This document shows positions 25,201-34,492 of a stretch of 64,000 bases of DNA, piece by piece. Origin of the DNA: Pseudomonas fluorescens. Its GTDB lineage: Bacteria > Pseudomonadota > Gammaproteobacteria > Pseudomonadales > Pseudomonadaceae. Every line of letters starts with the position of its first letter. Positions within the stretch are counted from its first letter, which is position 1. A program made the position numbers and the translations under genes. The DNA lies in NCBI RefSeq assembly GCF_902498195.1, contig NZ_CABVIY010000005.1, positions 372,001-436,000 on the forward strand. The letters are read 5' to 3'. Under the pieces are notes generated by a model. It saw only the letters and a list, made by a program, of their open reading frames with translations, had not been told where the DNA came from and made no database searches.

Positions 25201-27021
25201 TTACGCCTTGGCTTTCTTGGCAGCGCGGGTACGCTCGCTTTCGTCCAGGATCTTCTTGCGAAGACGGATGGACTTAGGCGTTACTTCGCACAGCTCGTCG
25301 TCCTGGATGAATTCCAGAGCCTGTTCCAGGGTGAAGCGAACAGGTGGAACCAGGGCGATGGTTTCGTCTTTACCCGAAGCACGCATGTTGTCGAGCTTCT
25401 TGCCCTTGGTAGGGTTAACGCCCAGGTCGTTGTCACGGCTGTTCAGACCAACGATCTGACCGTTGTAGATTTCCTGACCGTGTTCAACGAACAGCTTGCC
25501 ACGCGCCTGCAGGGTTTCCAGAGAGTAGGTCAGTGCCTTACCGGTTTCAACCGAAACCAGAACGCCGTTCTGACGGCCGGACATGTCGCCGGACTTCATC
25601 ACGTCGTAACGGTCGAAAATCGAGGTCAGGATGCCAGCACCGTTGGTCAGGGTCAGGAACTGGTTACGGAAACCAATCAGACCACGAGCAGGGATGTTGT
25701 ATTCCAGACGTACACGGCCCTTGCCATCCGGCACCATGTTGGTCAGGTCGCCCTTACGCAGGCCCATCTCTTCCATCACCTTGCCCTGGGATTCTTCCGG
25801 CAGGTCGATGGTGACGTTTTCGTACGGTTCGTGCTTCACGCCGTCAACCAGACGGATGATCACTTCCGGACGGCCTACAGCCATTTCGAAGCCTTCGCGA
25901 CGCATGGTTTCGATCAGTACCGAGAGGTGCAGCTCACCACGGCCGGAAACCTTGAACTTGTCAGCCGAGTCGCCTTCTTCAACGCGCAGTGCAACGTTGT
26001 ACAGCAGCTCTTTGTCCAGACGTTCCTTGATGTTACGGGAAGTCACGAACTTGCCTTCTTTACCGCAGAATGGCGAGTCGTTTACCTGGAAGGTCATGGA
26101 AACGGTTGGCTCGTCAACGGTCAGCGGCTTCATCGCTTCGACCGTGTCCGGGTGGCACAGGGTGTCGGAGATGAACAGCGAGTCCATGCCGCTGATGCAC
26201 ACGATGTCGCCTGCAGCAGCTTCTTCAACGTCTACACGGTGCAGACCGTGGTGACCCATCAGCTTCAGGATACGACCGTTACGCTTCTTGCCGTCGGCGC
26301 CGATAGCCACAACCGGGGAGTTCGGCTTGATGCGACCACGAGCGATACGGCCAACGCCGATAACACCCAGGAAGCTGTTGTAGTCCAGTGCGGAGATTTG
26401 CATCTGGAACGGACCGTCACGGTCAACAGCCGGCGCCGGTACGTTGTCGACGATCGACTGGTACAGCGGGGTCATGTCTTCAGCCATTTCGGTGTGGTCC
26501 AGACCGGCAATACCGTTCAGGGCCGAGGCGTAGACGACTTTGAAGTCCAGCTGTTCTTCAGTGGCACCCAGGTTGTCGAACAGGTCGAAGATCTGGTCCA
26601 GAACCCAGTCCGGACGCGCGCCTGGACGGTCAACCTTGTTGATGCACACGATTGGGCGCAGGCCGGCTTCGAAAGCCTTCTTGGTCACGAAACGGGTTTG
26701 CGGCATAGGGCCGTCTTGAGCGTCAACCAGCAGCAGAACGGAGTCGACCATCGACATTACGCGTTCAACTTCGCCGCCGAAGTCGGCGTGGCCCGGGGTG
26801 TCCACGATGTTGATGTGGTAGCCGTTCCAGTTGATGGCGGTGTTTTTCGCCAGAATGGTAATACCGCGCTCTTTTTCCTGGTCGTTGGAGTCCATCACGC
26901 GCTCGTCGTTGAGCTCGTTGCGCTCCAGGGTGCCGGATTGACGCAGGAGTTTGTCTACCAGGGTGGTTTTACCATGGTCAACGTGAGCAATGATGGCGAT
27001 GTTGCGTAGATTTTCGATCAC
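25201..27021 (-). CDS. typA: Translational GTPase TypA/BipA
   Basis: A 606-residue ribosome-associated GTPase. G motifs are visible: AHVDHGKTTL (about 12-21), RGITI, DTPGHADFGG and NKVDR, followed by the beta-barrel, EF-G-like domains III and V, and the BipA-specific C-terminus (RPPVRFTLEQALEFIQDDE-like, ending with a basic tail). BipA acts in 50S assembly, cold and stress adaptation and translation of specific messages. It is monocistronic, with a terminator immediately after the stop codon. Confidence 0.97.
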   Translation of the reverse strand: MIENLRNIAIIAHVDHGKTTLVDKLLRQSGTLERNELNDERVMDSNDQEKERGITILAKNTAINWNGYHINIVDTPGHADFGGEVERVMSMVDSVLLLVDAQDGPMPQTRFVTKKAFEAGLRPIVCINKVDRPGARPDWVLDQIFDLFDNLGATEEQLDFKVVYASALNGIAGLDHTEMAEDMTPLYQSIVDNVPAPAVDRDGPFQMQISALDYNSFLGVIGVGRIARGRIKPNSPVVAIGADGKKRNGRILKLMGHHGLHRVDVEEAAAGDIVCISGMDSLFISDTLCHPDTVEAMKPLTVDEPTVSMTFQVNDSPFCGKEGKFVTSRNIKERLDKELLYNVALRVEEGDSADKFKVSGRGELHLSVLIETMRREGFEMAVGRPEVIIRLVDGVKHEPYENVTIDLPEESQGKVMEEMGLRKGDLTNMVPDGKGRVRLEYNIPARGLIGFRNQFLTLTNGAGILTSIFDRYDVMKSGDMSGRQNGVLVSVETGKALTYSLETLQARGKLFVEHGQEIYNGQIVGLNSRDNDLGVNPTKGKKLDNMRASGKDETIALVPPVRFTLEQALEFIQDDELCEVTPKSIRLRKKILDESERTRAAKKAKA

Positions 27022-27160
27022 TTGTGTATCTCGATCAGAGGATTCGGTGCGCTGACAAGTCTTGGCAGCGATTTACAGTAGAGTCAGGCCTTGCCGTTAC
27101 AGCTTGACGGCGGCGTCGGGGGGCCGGTGACGCAAGCCACAGGCAAACAGCCCCGGGCAC

Positions 27161-28615
27161 TTAGCTCGGTCGATAAACGCGCACATTGGCATGCCCCTCA
27201 CTGAGCAAATGGTGGGCATGCAGGCGACTCATCACGCCTTTGTCGCAATAAAGCAGGTACTGGCGAGTAGGGTCCAGTTCCTTGAAACGAGCGTTCAGTG
27301 CATAAAACGGCATCGTTTGTACCTCGATACCAGCGAGTTCCAGCGGGTCATCCTCGGCCGCATCCGGGTGGCGGATGTCGATCACGATCTGACCGGCCAG
27401 CGCGTCGCTGACTTCTTCAATTTGAACGTCCTGGCCCAACTCGTCGATCACCCGATCGATCGGCACCAGCTTGGCGTTCTCGAGCGCACGCTCAAGCACC
27501 GCCATGTCGAATTCTTTCTCTTCGTGCTCCACGCGATGACGCTTGGCAGCAGTCTTGGGGTTCACCGAGATGACCCCGCAGTACTCCGGCATGTGCCGGG
27601 CGAAATCGGCGGTACCGATTTCGTTCGCCAGGTCGATGATGTCCTGCTTGTGACTGGCGATCAGTGGACGCAAGACCAGCTTGTCGGTCACACAGTCGAT
27701 CACGGACAGGTTCGGCAACGTCTGGCTCGACACCTGGGAGATCGCCTCACCGGTCACCAGTGCCTCGATCTGCAGTCGATCGGCAATTCGGGAGGAAGCG
27801 CGCAACATCATACGCTTCAATACTACGCCCATATGACTGTTATCGACTTTACCGAGAATTTCTCCCAGCACTTCCTCGAACGGCACACTGACAAATAACA
27901 CGCGTTGGGAGCTGCCGTACTTCTTCCAGATGAAATGCGCGACTTCCATGACGCCCAGTTCATGAGCTCGTCCGCCCAGATTGAAGAAGCAGAAATGCGC
28001 CATCAGCCCGCGTCGCATGATCTGGTAGGCCGCGACGGTGGAGTCAAAACCACCGGACATCAGCACCAGCGTCTGCTCCAGCGCACCCAGCGGATAACCA
28101 CCGATGCCAGTGTGCTGGCTGTGGATCACGAACAACCGTTGGTCGCGAACTTCGATGCGGACTTCGATTTCGGGCTTTTTCAGGTCGATCCCGGCGGCCC
28201 CGCACTGGCGACGCAACTGGCTGCCGACGTATTTTTCAATATCTATCGAGCTGAATGGGTGCTTGCCGGCGCGTTTGCAACGCACCGAGAAGATTTTCCC
28301 GGCCAGTGCATCACCGTAGTGCTGCTTGCACTTCTCCACGATGTCGTCGAAATCACCCAGCGGGTACTCGTCGATTTGCAGGAAGTGTGCGACGCCCGGC
28401 ATGCAGCTCAGGCGCTCACCCATCTCTTTCAGGGCCTTGGGGTCGCTGATGCGGGTTTCCAGCTCGAGGTTGTCCCATACGCCGTTCACCACCACGGCCG
28501 GGTCCAGATCGCGGAGCACGGCACGGATGTTCTTGGCCAATTGGCGGATGAAACGCATCCGTACCGGGCGGCTCTTGATGGTGATCTCGGGGAAGACTTT
28601 TACGATTAATTTCAT
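27161..28615 (-). CDS. thiI: tRNA 4-thiouridine synthase / sulfurtransferase ThiI with rhodanese domain
   Basis: A 484-residue ThiI. Domains in order: N-terminal ferredoxin-like plus THUMP (about 60-165), PP-loop ATPase with SGGFDST (187-193), the MPEYCGV cysteine (equivalent to E. coli Cys344), and a C-terminal rhodanese domain with LLYCDKGVMS (equivalent to Cys456). It installs s4U at position 8 of tRNA and, through the rhodanese domain, can pass sulfur toward thiamine thiazole formation. ATG 28615 (MKLIVKVFPE) is the family start; a 21-residue extension upstream is not conserved. It diverges from glnA. Confidence 0.97.
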   Translation of the reverse strand: MKLIVKVFPEITIKSRPVRMRFIRQLAKNIRAVLRDLDPAVVVNGVWDNLELETRISDPKALKEMGERLSCMPGVAHFLQIDEYPLGDFDDIVEKCKQHYGDALAGKIFSVRCKRAGKHPFSSIDIEKYVGSQLRRQCGAAGIDLKKPEIEVRIEVRDQRLFVIHSQHTGIGGYPLGALEQTLVLMSGGFDSTVAAYQIMRRGLMAHFCFFNLGGRAHELGVMEVAHFIWKKYGSSQRVLFVSVPFEEVLGEILGKVDNSHMGVVLKRMMLRASSRIADRLQIEALVTGEAISQVSSQTLPNLSVIDCVTDKLVLRPLIASHKQDIIDLANEIGTADFARHMPEYCGVISVNPKTAAKRHRVEHEEKEFDMAVLERALENAKLVPIDRVIDELGQDVQIEEVSDALAGQIVIDIRHPDAAEDDPLELAGIEVQTMPFYALNARFKELDPTRQYLLYCDKGVMSRLHAHHLLSEGHANVRVYRPS

Positions 28616-28712
28616 GGAAACAGCGCGCGCAGGGCCTGCCGAAAAAGGGGGGCGCGGATTATAGCGGAAATTGCTCAAGGTTTAACCAGTTAATGTGCAG
28701 AAGGTTTTGCAC

Positions 28713-28727
28713 GCACCAAAGCGGTTC
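28713..28727. promoter_or_regulatory. NtrC binding site upstream of glnA
   Basis: GCACC-AAAGC-GGTTC matches the NtrC dyad GCACC-N5-GGTGC at nine of ten defined positions. It lies about 120 bp upstream of the glnA sigma-54 promoter, a normal enhancer distance. A partial dyad (GTGCA-N8-TGCAC) overlaps its left side. Confidence 0.75.
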
Positions 28728-28831
28728 ATTTTTTCATATTAACGCTACATTAAGGGGCGCGTTTTTCCGCTTTTATCGGCCTCGCACCTCTATAAGCATG
28801 AAATTGGGGCAAAAAACCCATGGTGGGGCAC

Positions 28832-28847
28832 TGGCATGCAATTTGCT
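28832..28847 (+). promoter_or_regulatory. Sigma-54 promoter of glnA
   Basis: TGGCATGCAATTTGCT has GG and GC separated by exactly 10 bp, with TGGCA and TTTGC halves. The predicted transcription start is about 28858, leaving an 86-nt leader. Together with the NtrC site this shows nitrogen control of glutamine synthetase. Confidence 0.85.
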
Positions 28848-28943
28848 CCCTTGTGAGGCAGGTTGCCTTGGCAGAGTATTCGCGCCGGCATCACAAACAT
28901 TTAAGGGCATCCACTACTAGCCCTAAGCCACCCGGAGGACACT

Positions 28944-30350
28944 ATGTCGAAGTCGGTTCAACTCATTAAAGATCATGACGTCAAGTGGATTGATCTGCGC
29001 TTCACGGACACCAAAGGCACCCAGCACCACGTGACCATGCCGGCTCGCGATGCGCTGGATGATGACTTCTTCGAAGTGGGCAAAATGTTCGACGGTTCGT
29101 CCATTGCCGGCTGGAAAGGCATCGAAGCCTCCGACATGATCCTGCTGCCGGACGACTCCACCGCGGTTCTGGATCCGTTCACCGAAGAACCGACCCTGAT
29201 CCTGGTCTGCGACATCATCGAGCCTTCCAGCATGCAAGGCTACGACCGCGACCCACGTGCGATCGCCAAGCGCGCCGAAGAACACCTGAAATCCACCGGT
29301 ATCGGCGACACCGTGTTCGCCGGTCCAGAGCCAGAGTTCTTCATCTTCGACCAGGTGAAGTTCAAGTCCGACATTTCCGGTTCCATGTTCAAGATCTACT
29401 CCGAACAAGGTTCGTGGATGTCCGACCAGGACATCGAAGGCGGCAACAAGGGCCACCGTCCAGGCGTCAAAGGCGGTTACTTCCCTGTTCCACCGTTCGA
29501 CCACGACCACGAAATCCGTACCTCCATGTGCAACGCACTGGAAGAAATGGGCCTGACCGTCGAAGTTCACCACCACGAAGTGGCAACTGCCGGCCAGAAC
29601 GAAATCGGCGTCAAGTTCAACACCCTGGTGAAGAAAGCCGACGAAACCCAAACCCTGAAGTACGTCGTGCACAACGTTGCCGATGCCTACGGCCGTACCG
29701 CTACCTTCATGCCTAAGCCTCTGTACGGCGACAACGGCTCGGGTATGCACGTACACATGTCGATCTGGAAAGATGGCAAAAACACCTTCGCTGGCGAAGG
29801 TTATGCCGGCCTGTCCGATACAGCCCTGTACTTCATCGGCGGCATCATCAAGCACGGTAAGGCCCTGAACGGCTTCACCAACCCGGCAACCAACTCCTAC
29901 AAGCGTCTGGTTCCAGGCTTCGAAGCGCCAGTAATGCTGGCTTACTCGGCCCGTAACCGCTCCGCTTCGATCCGTATTCCTTACGTGTCGAGCCCGAAAG
30001 CACGCCGTATCGAAGCACGCTTCCCGGATCCAGCAGCCAACCCGTACCTGGCGTTCGCTGCCCTGTTGATGGCTGGCCTGGACGGCATCCAGAACAAGAT
30101 CCACCCTGGCGACGCTGCTGACAAAAACCTGTACGACCTGCCGCCTGAAGAGGCGAAAGAGATCCCACAAGTTTGCGGCAGCCTGAAAGAAGCCCTGGAA
30201 GAGCTGGACAAAGGTCGTGCGTTCCTGACCAAAGGCGGCGTTTTCAGCGACGACTTCATCGACGCTTACATCGCCCTGAAAAGCGAAGAAGAAATCAAGG
30301 TACGTACTTTTGTACACCCACTGGAATACGAGCTGTACTACAGCTGCTGA
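28944..30350 (+). CDS. glnA: Type I glutamine synthetase
   Basis: A 468-residue GSI-beta enzyme that assimilates ammonium into glutamine. The signatures are FDGSSIAGWKGI, the ATP-binding KPLYGDNGSGMHVHMS, and the adenylylation loop DKNLYDLPPEE, in which Tyr397 is the GlnE target. The Shine-Dalgarno GGAGG is 5 bp from ATG 28944. Regulation is visible: an NtrC dyad and a sigma-54 promoter upstream, and a UUCG-loop terminator downstream that separates it from the ntrBC unit. Confidence 0.98.
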   Translation: MSKSVQLIKDHDVKWIDLRFTDTKGTQHHVTMPARDALDDDFFEVGKMFDGSSIAGWKGIEASDMILLPDDSTAVLDPFTEEPTLILVCDIIEPSSMQGYDRDPRAIAKRAEEHLKSTGIGDTVFAGPEPEFFIFDQVKFKSDISGSMFKIYSEQGSWMSDQDIEGGNKGHRPGVKGGYFPVPPFDHDHEIRTSMCNALEEMGLTVEVHHHEVATAGQNEIGVKFNTLVKKADETQTLKYVVHNVADAYGRTATFMPKPLYGDNGSGMHVHMSIWKDGKNTFAGEGYAGLSDTALYFIGGIIKHGKALNGFTNPATNSYKRLVPGFEAPVMLAYSARNRSASIRIPYVSSPKARRIEARFPDPAANPYLAFAALLMAGLDGIQNKIHPGDAADKNLYDLPPEEAKEIPQVCGSLKEALEELDKGRAFLTKGGVFSDDFIDAYIALKSEEEIKVRTFVHPLEYELYYSC

Positions 30351-30388
30351 TCCGGTAGCGCCTGCGCAAGCGGCGTGACAACAAAAAG

Positions 30389-30413
30389 AGGCCTCCTTCG
30401 GGAGGCCTTTTTT
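30389..30413 (+). terminator. Rho-independent terminator of glnA
   Basis: AGGCCTCC-TTCG-GGAGGCCT followed by TTTTT: an 8-bp G/C-rich stem with a stable UUCG tetraloop, 38 bp after the stop codon. Confidence 0.93.
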
Positions 30414-30430
30414 ATGTTCCGAAATCAAAT

Positions 30431-30499
30431 GATCGCAGCCTTCGGCAGCTCCTACAGGACGGCGGGGCTCTGTAGGAGCTGCCGAAGGCTGCGATCTTT
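30431..30499. repeat. Long inverted repeat, family B
   Basis: Arms GATCGCAGCCTTCGGCAGCT and complement around a 13-bp loop, just after the glnA terminator and before the DUF4124 gene. Confidence 0.87.
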
Positions 30500-30596
30500 T
30501 GATCCTGCTTTTCTGTACCCAAATACAAACAGGCTGGGCCTACCGACAACCCTGACCTATGCTGCAACCCATCGCTTTTGGTTTCCGGTCGATTTT

Positions 30597-31106
30597 ATGG
30601 GTCGTGGTTTTGTCTTCATCCTGCTGCTGATCGCCCTGCCCGCCGCAGCGCAGATCTACAAATACACAGACGCCGACGGCAACACCGCCTACAGCAATCA
30701 ACCACCCGATGGCGTGAGGGCGCAGCCGGTCGAGTTGCCACCGCTCAACAGCGTCGAAACCCAGCTGCCTGGCAAACCTGCGCCAGCTACCGAAGACCAC
30801 GAACAGTCCCGCAGTGCCTACGAGGTACTCGAACTCACCGGCCTGCCCACCCGCGAAGCCCTGCGCGCCAACAACGGCACCTTTACCGTCAACGTACTGA
30901 TCAAACCACGCTTGCAAGGCCCGCATCTGCTCAGGCTGCTCCTGGACGAGCAACCCTACGGCCAGCCCGGCAACGTACCGATCCTGCAACTGGTGAACAT
31001 CGATCGCGGACTGCACAGCCTCGCGGTGCAGGTGATTGACGGCGACACCGTGATCCAGCAAAGCCCCACCGTGACCTTCACCGTGCAGCGAGTGCACAAG
31101 CCTTGA
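30597..31106 (+). CDS. DUF4124 domain-containing exported protein
   Basis: A 169-residue secreted protein with a short signal peptide (FVFILLLIALPAAAQ) directly followed by a DUF4124 motif, IYKYTDADGNTAYSNQPPDG. The rest is a Pro-rich linker and a beta-sandwich-like tail (LLRLLLDEQPYGQPGN...LHSLAVQVIDG...SPTVTFTVQR). ATG 30597 starts at the signal peptide; the frame is open further upstream without signal. Its last bases overlap the start of a second DUF4124 gene. Periplasmic location is expected; function is unknown. Confidence 0.87.
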   Translation: MGRGFVFILLLIALPAAAQIYKYTDADGNTAYSNQPPDGVRAQPVELPPLNSVETQLPGKPAPATEDHEQSRSAYEVLELTGLPTREALRANNGTFTVNVLIKPRLQGPHLLRLLLDEQPYGQPGNVPILQLVNIDRGLHSLAVQVIDGDTVIQQSPTVTFTVQRVHKP

Positions 31107-31720
31107 AGGCCTGGCTGCTGATCGCCTGCCTGCTCGCACTGCCCGCGTCGGCGGAAGTTTTCACCTACGTCGACGCCCAGGGCAACCGGGTTTTTACTGA
31201 CCAGCCCACAACCCGCAACGCCAAACGCGTCCCGCTGGCGACCAGCAATCGCATGTCTGCTCCGGACACCGCCCCGGCCATGGCCACAGCAAAGAAGGCC
31301 GGGCAAAATCCACCGCGACACTACGACCTGTTGCGCATATTGGTGCCCGAGCCTGACGCCACCGTGCGCAGCACCGCCGGCGAGATCATCGTCAGCGTTA
31401 CCAGTGAACCTGGCCTGCAGCGGGGCCACCGCTATCGACTGCTGCTCGATGGACAACCCACCGCCGCACCCGGCCCGAGCCCGGTCTTCCCACTGGCCAA
31501 CATCGACCGTGGCACCCATCAACTCTCCGTGGAGATCCTCGACGAGCAAGGCAGAACCGTCGAACGTACTGCCAATCAGCCGTTCCACATGCAACGCATT
31601 TCGCTTGCACAGAAACGCAAGGTCAAGCCCTGCGCCCTCACCGACTATGGCCAGCGGCCGGAATGCCCGATCGCCGACAAACCCGCCGAAGAAAAAAACC
31701 CGCTTTTGCGCCTCTTCTAA
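31103..31720 (+). CDS. DUF4124 domain-containing exported protein (paralogue of the preceding gene)
   Basis: A 205-residue secreted protein whose start is TTG 31103, overlapping the upstream stop codon (TTGA). It has a signal peptide (AWLLIACLLALPASAE), a DUF4124 motif VFTYVDAQGNRVFTDQP and a tail LLLDGQPTAAPGPSPVFPLANIDRGTHQLSVEILDEQGRTVERT that parallels that of its neighbour, so the pair arose by duplication. The C-terminus has two cysteines and a Lys-rich end. The pair lies between glnA and ntrB, a position also occupied by such genes in P. aeruginosa. Function is unknown. Confidence 0.85.
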   Translation: MKAWLLIACLLALPASAEVFTYVDAQGNRVFTDQPTTRNAKRVPLATSNRMSAPDTAPAMATAKKAGQNPPRHYDLLRILVPEPDATVRSTAGEIIVSVTSEPGLQRGHRYRLLLDGQPTAAPGPSPVFPLANIDRGTHQLSVEILDEQGRTVERTANQPFHMQRISLAQKRKVKPCALTDYGQRPECPIADKPAEEKNPLLRLF

Positions 31721-31736
31721 CCTCATTCAGGTTTGC

Positions 31737-31751
31737 GCACTATATTGGTGC
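31737..31751. promoter_or_regulatory. NtrC-type dyad upstream of ntrB
   Basis: GCACT-ATATT-GGTGC matches GCACC-N5-GGTGC at nine of ten positions. A second half-site GCACC at 31760-31764 makes a further inverted pair with it. It is about 130 bp upstream of a possible sigma-54 promoter and suggests autoregulation of ntrBC. Confidence 0.6.
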
Positions 31752-31877
31752 GAATGGTTGCACCGCCGTCGAATTTCAACCCATTTTGGTTCGAAAGTAC
31801 CCGCCGGAGCAGGCAGAGCGCCACGCAATCGAGCGTCAAACGCCCGTTTCAGGCGTTAAGCGCTTCTTTTCGGAGCC

Positions 31878-31894
31878 TTGGTTTGGTTTTTGCA
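31878..31894 (+). promoter_or_regulatory. Possible sigma-54 promoter of ntrBC
   Basis: TTGGTTTGGTTTTTGCA has GG-N10-GC spacing, a good -12 half (TTTGCA) and a weak -24 half (TTGGTT in place of TGGCAC). The predicted start is about 31905, 36 nt before the ntrB ATG. Confidence 0.5.
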
Positions 31895-31940
31895 GTTTCC
31901 TCGCATCAGCTCTTTATTCATGCGCCAAAAGAGGTCCCGA

Positions 31941-33026
31941 ATGACCATCAGTGACGCACTACACCGCTTGCTACTCGACAACCTCACCACCGCGACCATC
32001 CTGCTCGACGCCGAACTGCGCCTTGAGTACATGAACCCGGCGGCGGAGATGCTGCTGGCCATCAGCGGCCAGCGCAGCCATGGCCAGTTCATCAGCGAGT
32101 TGTTCACCGAATCCACCGAAGCGCTGAATTCCTTGCGCCAGGCGGTCCAGCAGGCGCATCCGTTCACCAAGCGCGAAGCGATGCTCACCGCCCTCACTGG
32201 CCAGACCCTGACGGTCGATTACGCGGTCACCCCAATCCTGAGCGGTGGCGACACGATGCTGTTGCTTGAGGTCCATCCCCGCGACCGCTTGCTGCGGATC
32301 ACCAAGGAAGAAGCGCAACTGTCCAAGCAGGAAACCAGCAAGATGCTGGTGCGCGGCCTCGCCCACGAAATCAAGAATCCGCTGGGCGGCATCCGTGGCG
32401 CGGCGCAGTTGCTGGCTCGCGAGTTGCCGGAAGACAGCCTGCGCGACTACACCAACGTCATCATCGAAGAAGCCGACCGCCTGCGTAACCTGGTGGATCG
32501 CATGCTCGGTTCCAACAAACTGCCGTCGCTGGCCATGTGCAACATCCACGAAGTGCTGGAGCGCGTCTGCCATCTGGTCGAGGCCGAAAGCCAGGGCTGC
32601 ATCACATTGGTGCGCGACTACGACCCGAGCATTCCGGACGTATTGATCGATCGCGAACAGATGATCCAGGCCGTGCTGAACATTGTGCGCAATGCGATGC
32701 AGGCGATCAGCAGCCAGAACGAGCTGCGCCTGGGCCGCATCAGCCTGCGCACCCGTGCCATGCGCCAGTTCACCATCGGCCATGTGCGCCATCGCCTGGT
32801 GACCAAGATCGAAATCATCGACAACGGTCCGGGTATTCCTGCGGAACTCCAGGAAACCATCTTCTTTCCCATGGTCAGCGGCCGTCCGGACGGTACCGGG
32901 CTAGGCCTGGCCATTACCCAGAACATCATCAGCCAGCACCAGGGCCTGATCGAATGTGACAGCCACCCCGGCCACACCACTTTCTCGATCTTTCTGCCAC
33001 TGGAACAAGGAGCCACATCGACATGA
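31941..33026 (+). CDS. ntrB: Nitrogen regulation sensor kinase/phosphatase NtrB (GlnL)
   Basis: A 361-residue cytosolic histidine kinase: PAS domain (about 10-115), HisKA with the phospho-acceptor His142 in RGLAHEIKNPLGGIRGAAQLL, and the HATPase domain with N box (NIVRNAMQA), DNGPGIP and GTGLGLAI. Under nitrogen limitation it phosphorylates NtrC; PII (GlnB/GlnK) turns it to a phosphatase. ATG 31941 has GAGG 6 nt upstream; a 21-residue extension is not supported. It is coupled to ntrC by a 4-bp ATGA overlap. Confidence 0.97.
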   Translation: MTISDALHRLLLDNLTTATILLDAELRLEYMNPAAEMLLAISGQRSHGQFISELFTESTEALNSLRQAVQQAHPFTKREAMLTALTGQTLTVDYAVTPILSGGDTMLLLEVHPRDRLLRITKEEAQLSKQETSKMLVRGLAHEIKNPLGGIRGAAQLLARELPEDSLRDYTNVIIEEADRLRNLVDRMLGSNKLPSLAMCNIHEVLERVCHLVEAESQGCITLVRDYDPSIPDVLIDREQMIQAVLNIVRNAMQAISSQNELRLGRISLRTRAMRQFTIGHVRHRLVTKIEIIDNGPGIPAELQETIFFPMVSGRPDGTGLGLAITQNIISQHQGLIECDSHPGHTTFSIFLPLEQGATST

Positions 33027-34459
33027 GCCGTAGTGAAACCGTGTGGATCGTCGATGACGACCGTTCTATCCGTTGGGTCCTGGAAAAAGCCTTGCAGCAA
33101 GAAGGCATGACCACGCAAAGCTTCGACAGCGCCGATGGCGTGATGAGCCGCCTGGCGCGCCAGCAGCCGGACGTGATCATCTCCGACATCCGCATGCCCG
33201 GCGCCAGCGGCCTGGACCTCCTGGCGCGAATTCGCGAGCAACACCCACGGTTACCTGTGATCATCATGACCGCGCATTCCGATCTGGACAGCGCTGTCGC
33301 GTCCTACCAGGGCGGCGCGTTTGAATACCTGCCCAAGCCGTTCGATGTCGACGAAGCGGTTTCCCTGGTCAAGCGCGCCAACCAGCACGCCCAGGAACAG
33401 CAAGGCCTGGAAGTCCCGGTCGCGCTGACCCGCACCCCGGAAATCATCGGCGAAGCGCCAGCGATGCAGGAAGTGTTTCGCGCCATCGGGCGCTTGAGCC
33501 ACTCCAACATCACCGTGCTGATCAACGGCGAATCGGGAACCGGTAAAGAACTCGTGGCCCATGCCCTGCACCGCCACAGCCCGCGTGCGGCTTCGCCGTT
33601 CATCGCATTGAACATGGCGGCGATCCCGAAAGACCTGATGGAATCCGAGCTGTTCGGTCACGAGAAAGGCGCCTTCACCGGCGCCGCCAACCTGCGTCGC
33701 GGGCGCTTTGAACAGGCCGATGGCGGCACCTTGTTCCTCGACGAAATCGGTGACATGCCGGCCGATACCCAGACCCGCCTGCTGCGGGTGCTGGCCGATG
33801 GCGAGTTTTACCGGGTGGGCGGGCACGTTCCGGTGAAGGTCGACGTGCGAATCATCGCCGCGACCCACCAGAATCTGGAAACCCTGGTCCATGCCGGGAA
33901 ATTCCGTGAGGACTTGTTCCACCGCCTCAACGTGATCCGCATCCACATCCCGCGCCTGTCGGACCGCCGTGAAGACATCCCGACCCTGGCCAAGCACTTC
34001 CTCAGTCGTGCCGCGCAAGAGCTGGCCGTCGAGCCGAAGCTGCTGAAAAGCGAGACTGAGGAATACCTGAAAAACCTGCCATGGCCGGGCAACGTGCGTC
34101 AGTTGGAGAACACCTGCCGCTGGATCACCGTAATGGCTTCCGGTCGCGAAGTGCACATCGGCGACCTGCCGCCGGAGTTGCTGAGCCTGCCGCAGGATTC
34201 GGCACCGGTGACCAACTGGGAACAGGCCTTGCGCCAATGGGCGGACCAGGCGCTGGCGCGCGGTCAATCGAGCCTGCTGGACAGCGCCGTGCCGGCGTTT
34301 GAGCGGATCATGATTGAAACGGCGCTCAAACATACCGCTGGCCGACGTCGCGATGCCGCAGTCTTGCTGGGTTGGGGGCGCAATACCCTGACACGCAAGA
34401 TCAAGGAGCTGGGGATGAAGGTCGACGGTGGCGATGAAGAGGAGGGGGATGAGGGTTAA
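33023..34459 (+). CDS. ntrC: Nitrogen regulation response regulator NtrC (GlnG)
   Basis: A 478-residue sigma-54 activator. Receiver domain with D11/D12 and phospho-acceptor D55, AAA+ domain with Walker A GESGTGKE (169-176), the sigma-54 contact loop GAFTGA (216-221), Walker B GGTLFLDEIGDMP, and a Fis-type helix-turn-helix at the end (IETALKHTAGRRRDAAVLLGWGRNTLTRKI). It activates glnA and other nitrogen genes and, by position and promoter type, probably the small RNA just downstream. Ends with an acidic tail. Confidence 0.98.
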   Translation: MSRSETVWIVDDDRSIRWVLEKALQQEGMTTQSFDSADGVMSRLARQQPDVIISDIRMPGASGLDLLARIREQHPRLPVIIMTAHSDLDSAVASYQGGAFEYLPKPFDVDEAVSLVKRANQHAQEQQGLEVPVALTRTPEIIGEAPAMQEVFRAIGRLSHSNITVLINGESGTGKELVAHALHRHSPRAASPFIALNMAAIPKDLMESELFGHEKGAFTGAANLRRGRFEQADGGTLFLDEIGDMPADTQTRLLRVLADGEFYRVGGHVPVKVDVRIIAATHQNLETLVHAGKFREDLFHRLNVIRIHIPRLSDRREDIPTLAKHFLSRAAQELAVEPKLLKSETEEYLKNLPWPGNVRQLENTCRWITVMASGREVHIGDLPPELLSLPQDSAPVTNWEQALRQWADQALARGQSSLLDSAVPAFERIMIETALKHTAGRRRDAAVLLGWGRNTLTRKIKELGMKVDGGDEEEGDEG

Positions 34460-34492
34460 TCAGTCTTTCTGACCTGCATCGCTCAATAGATC

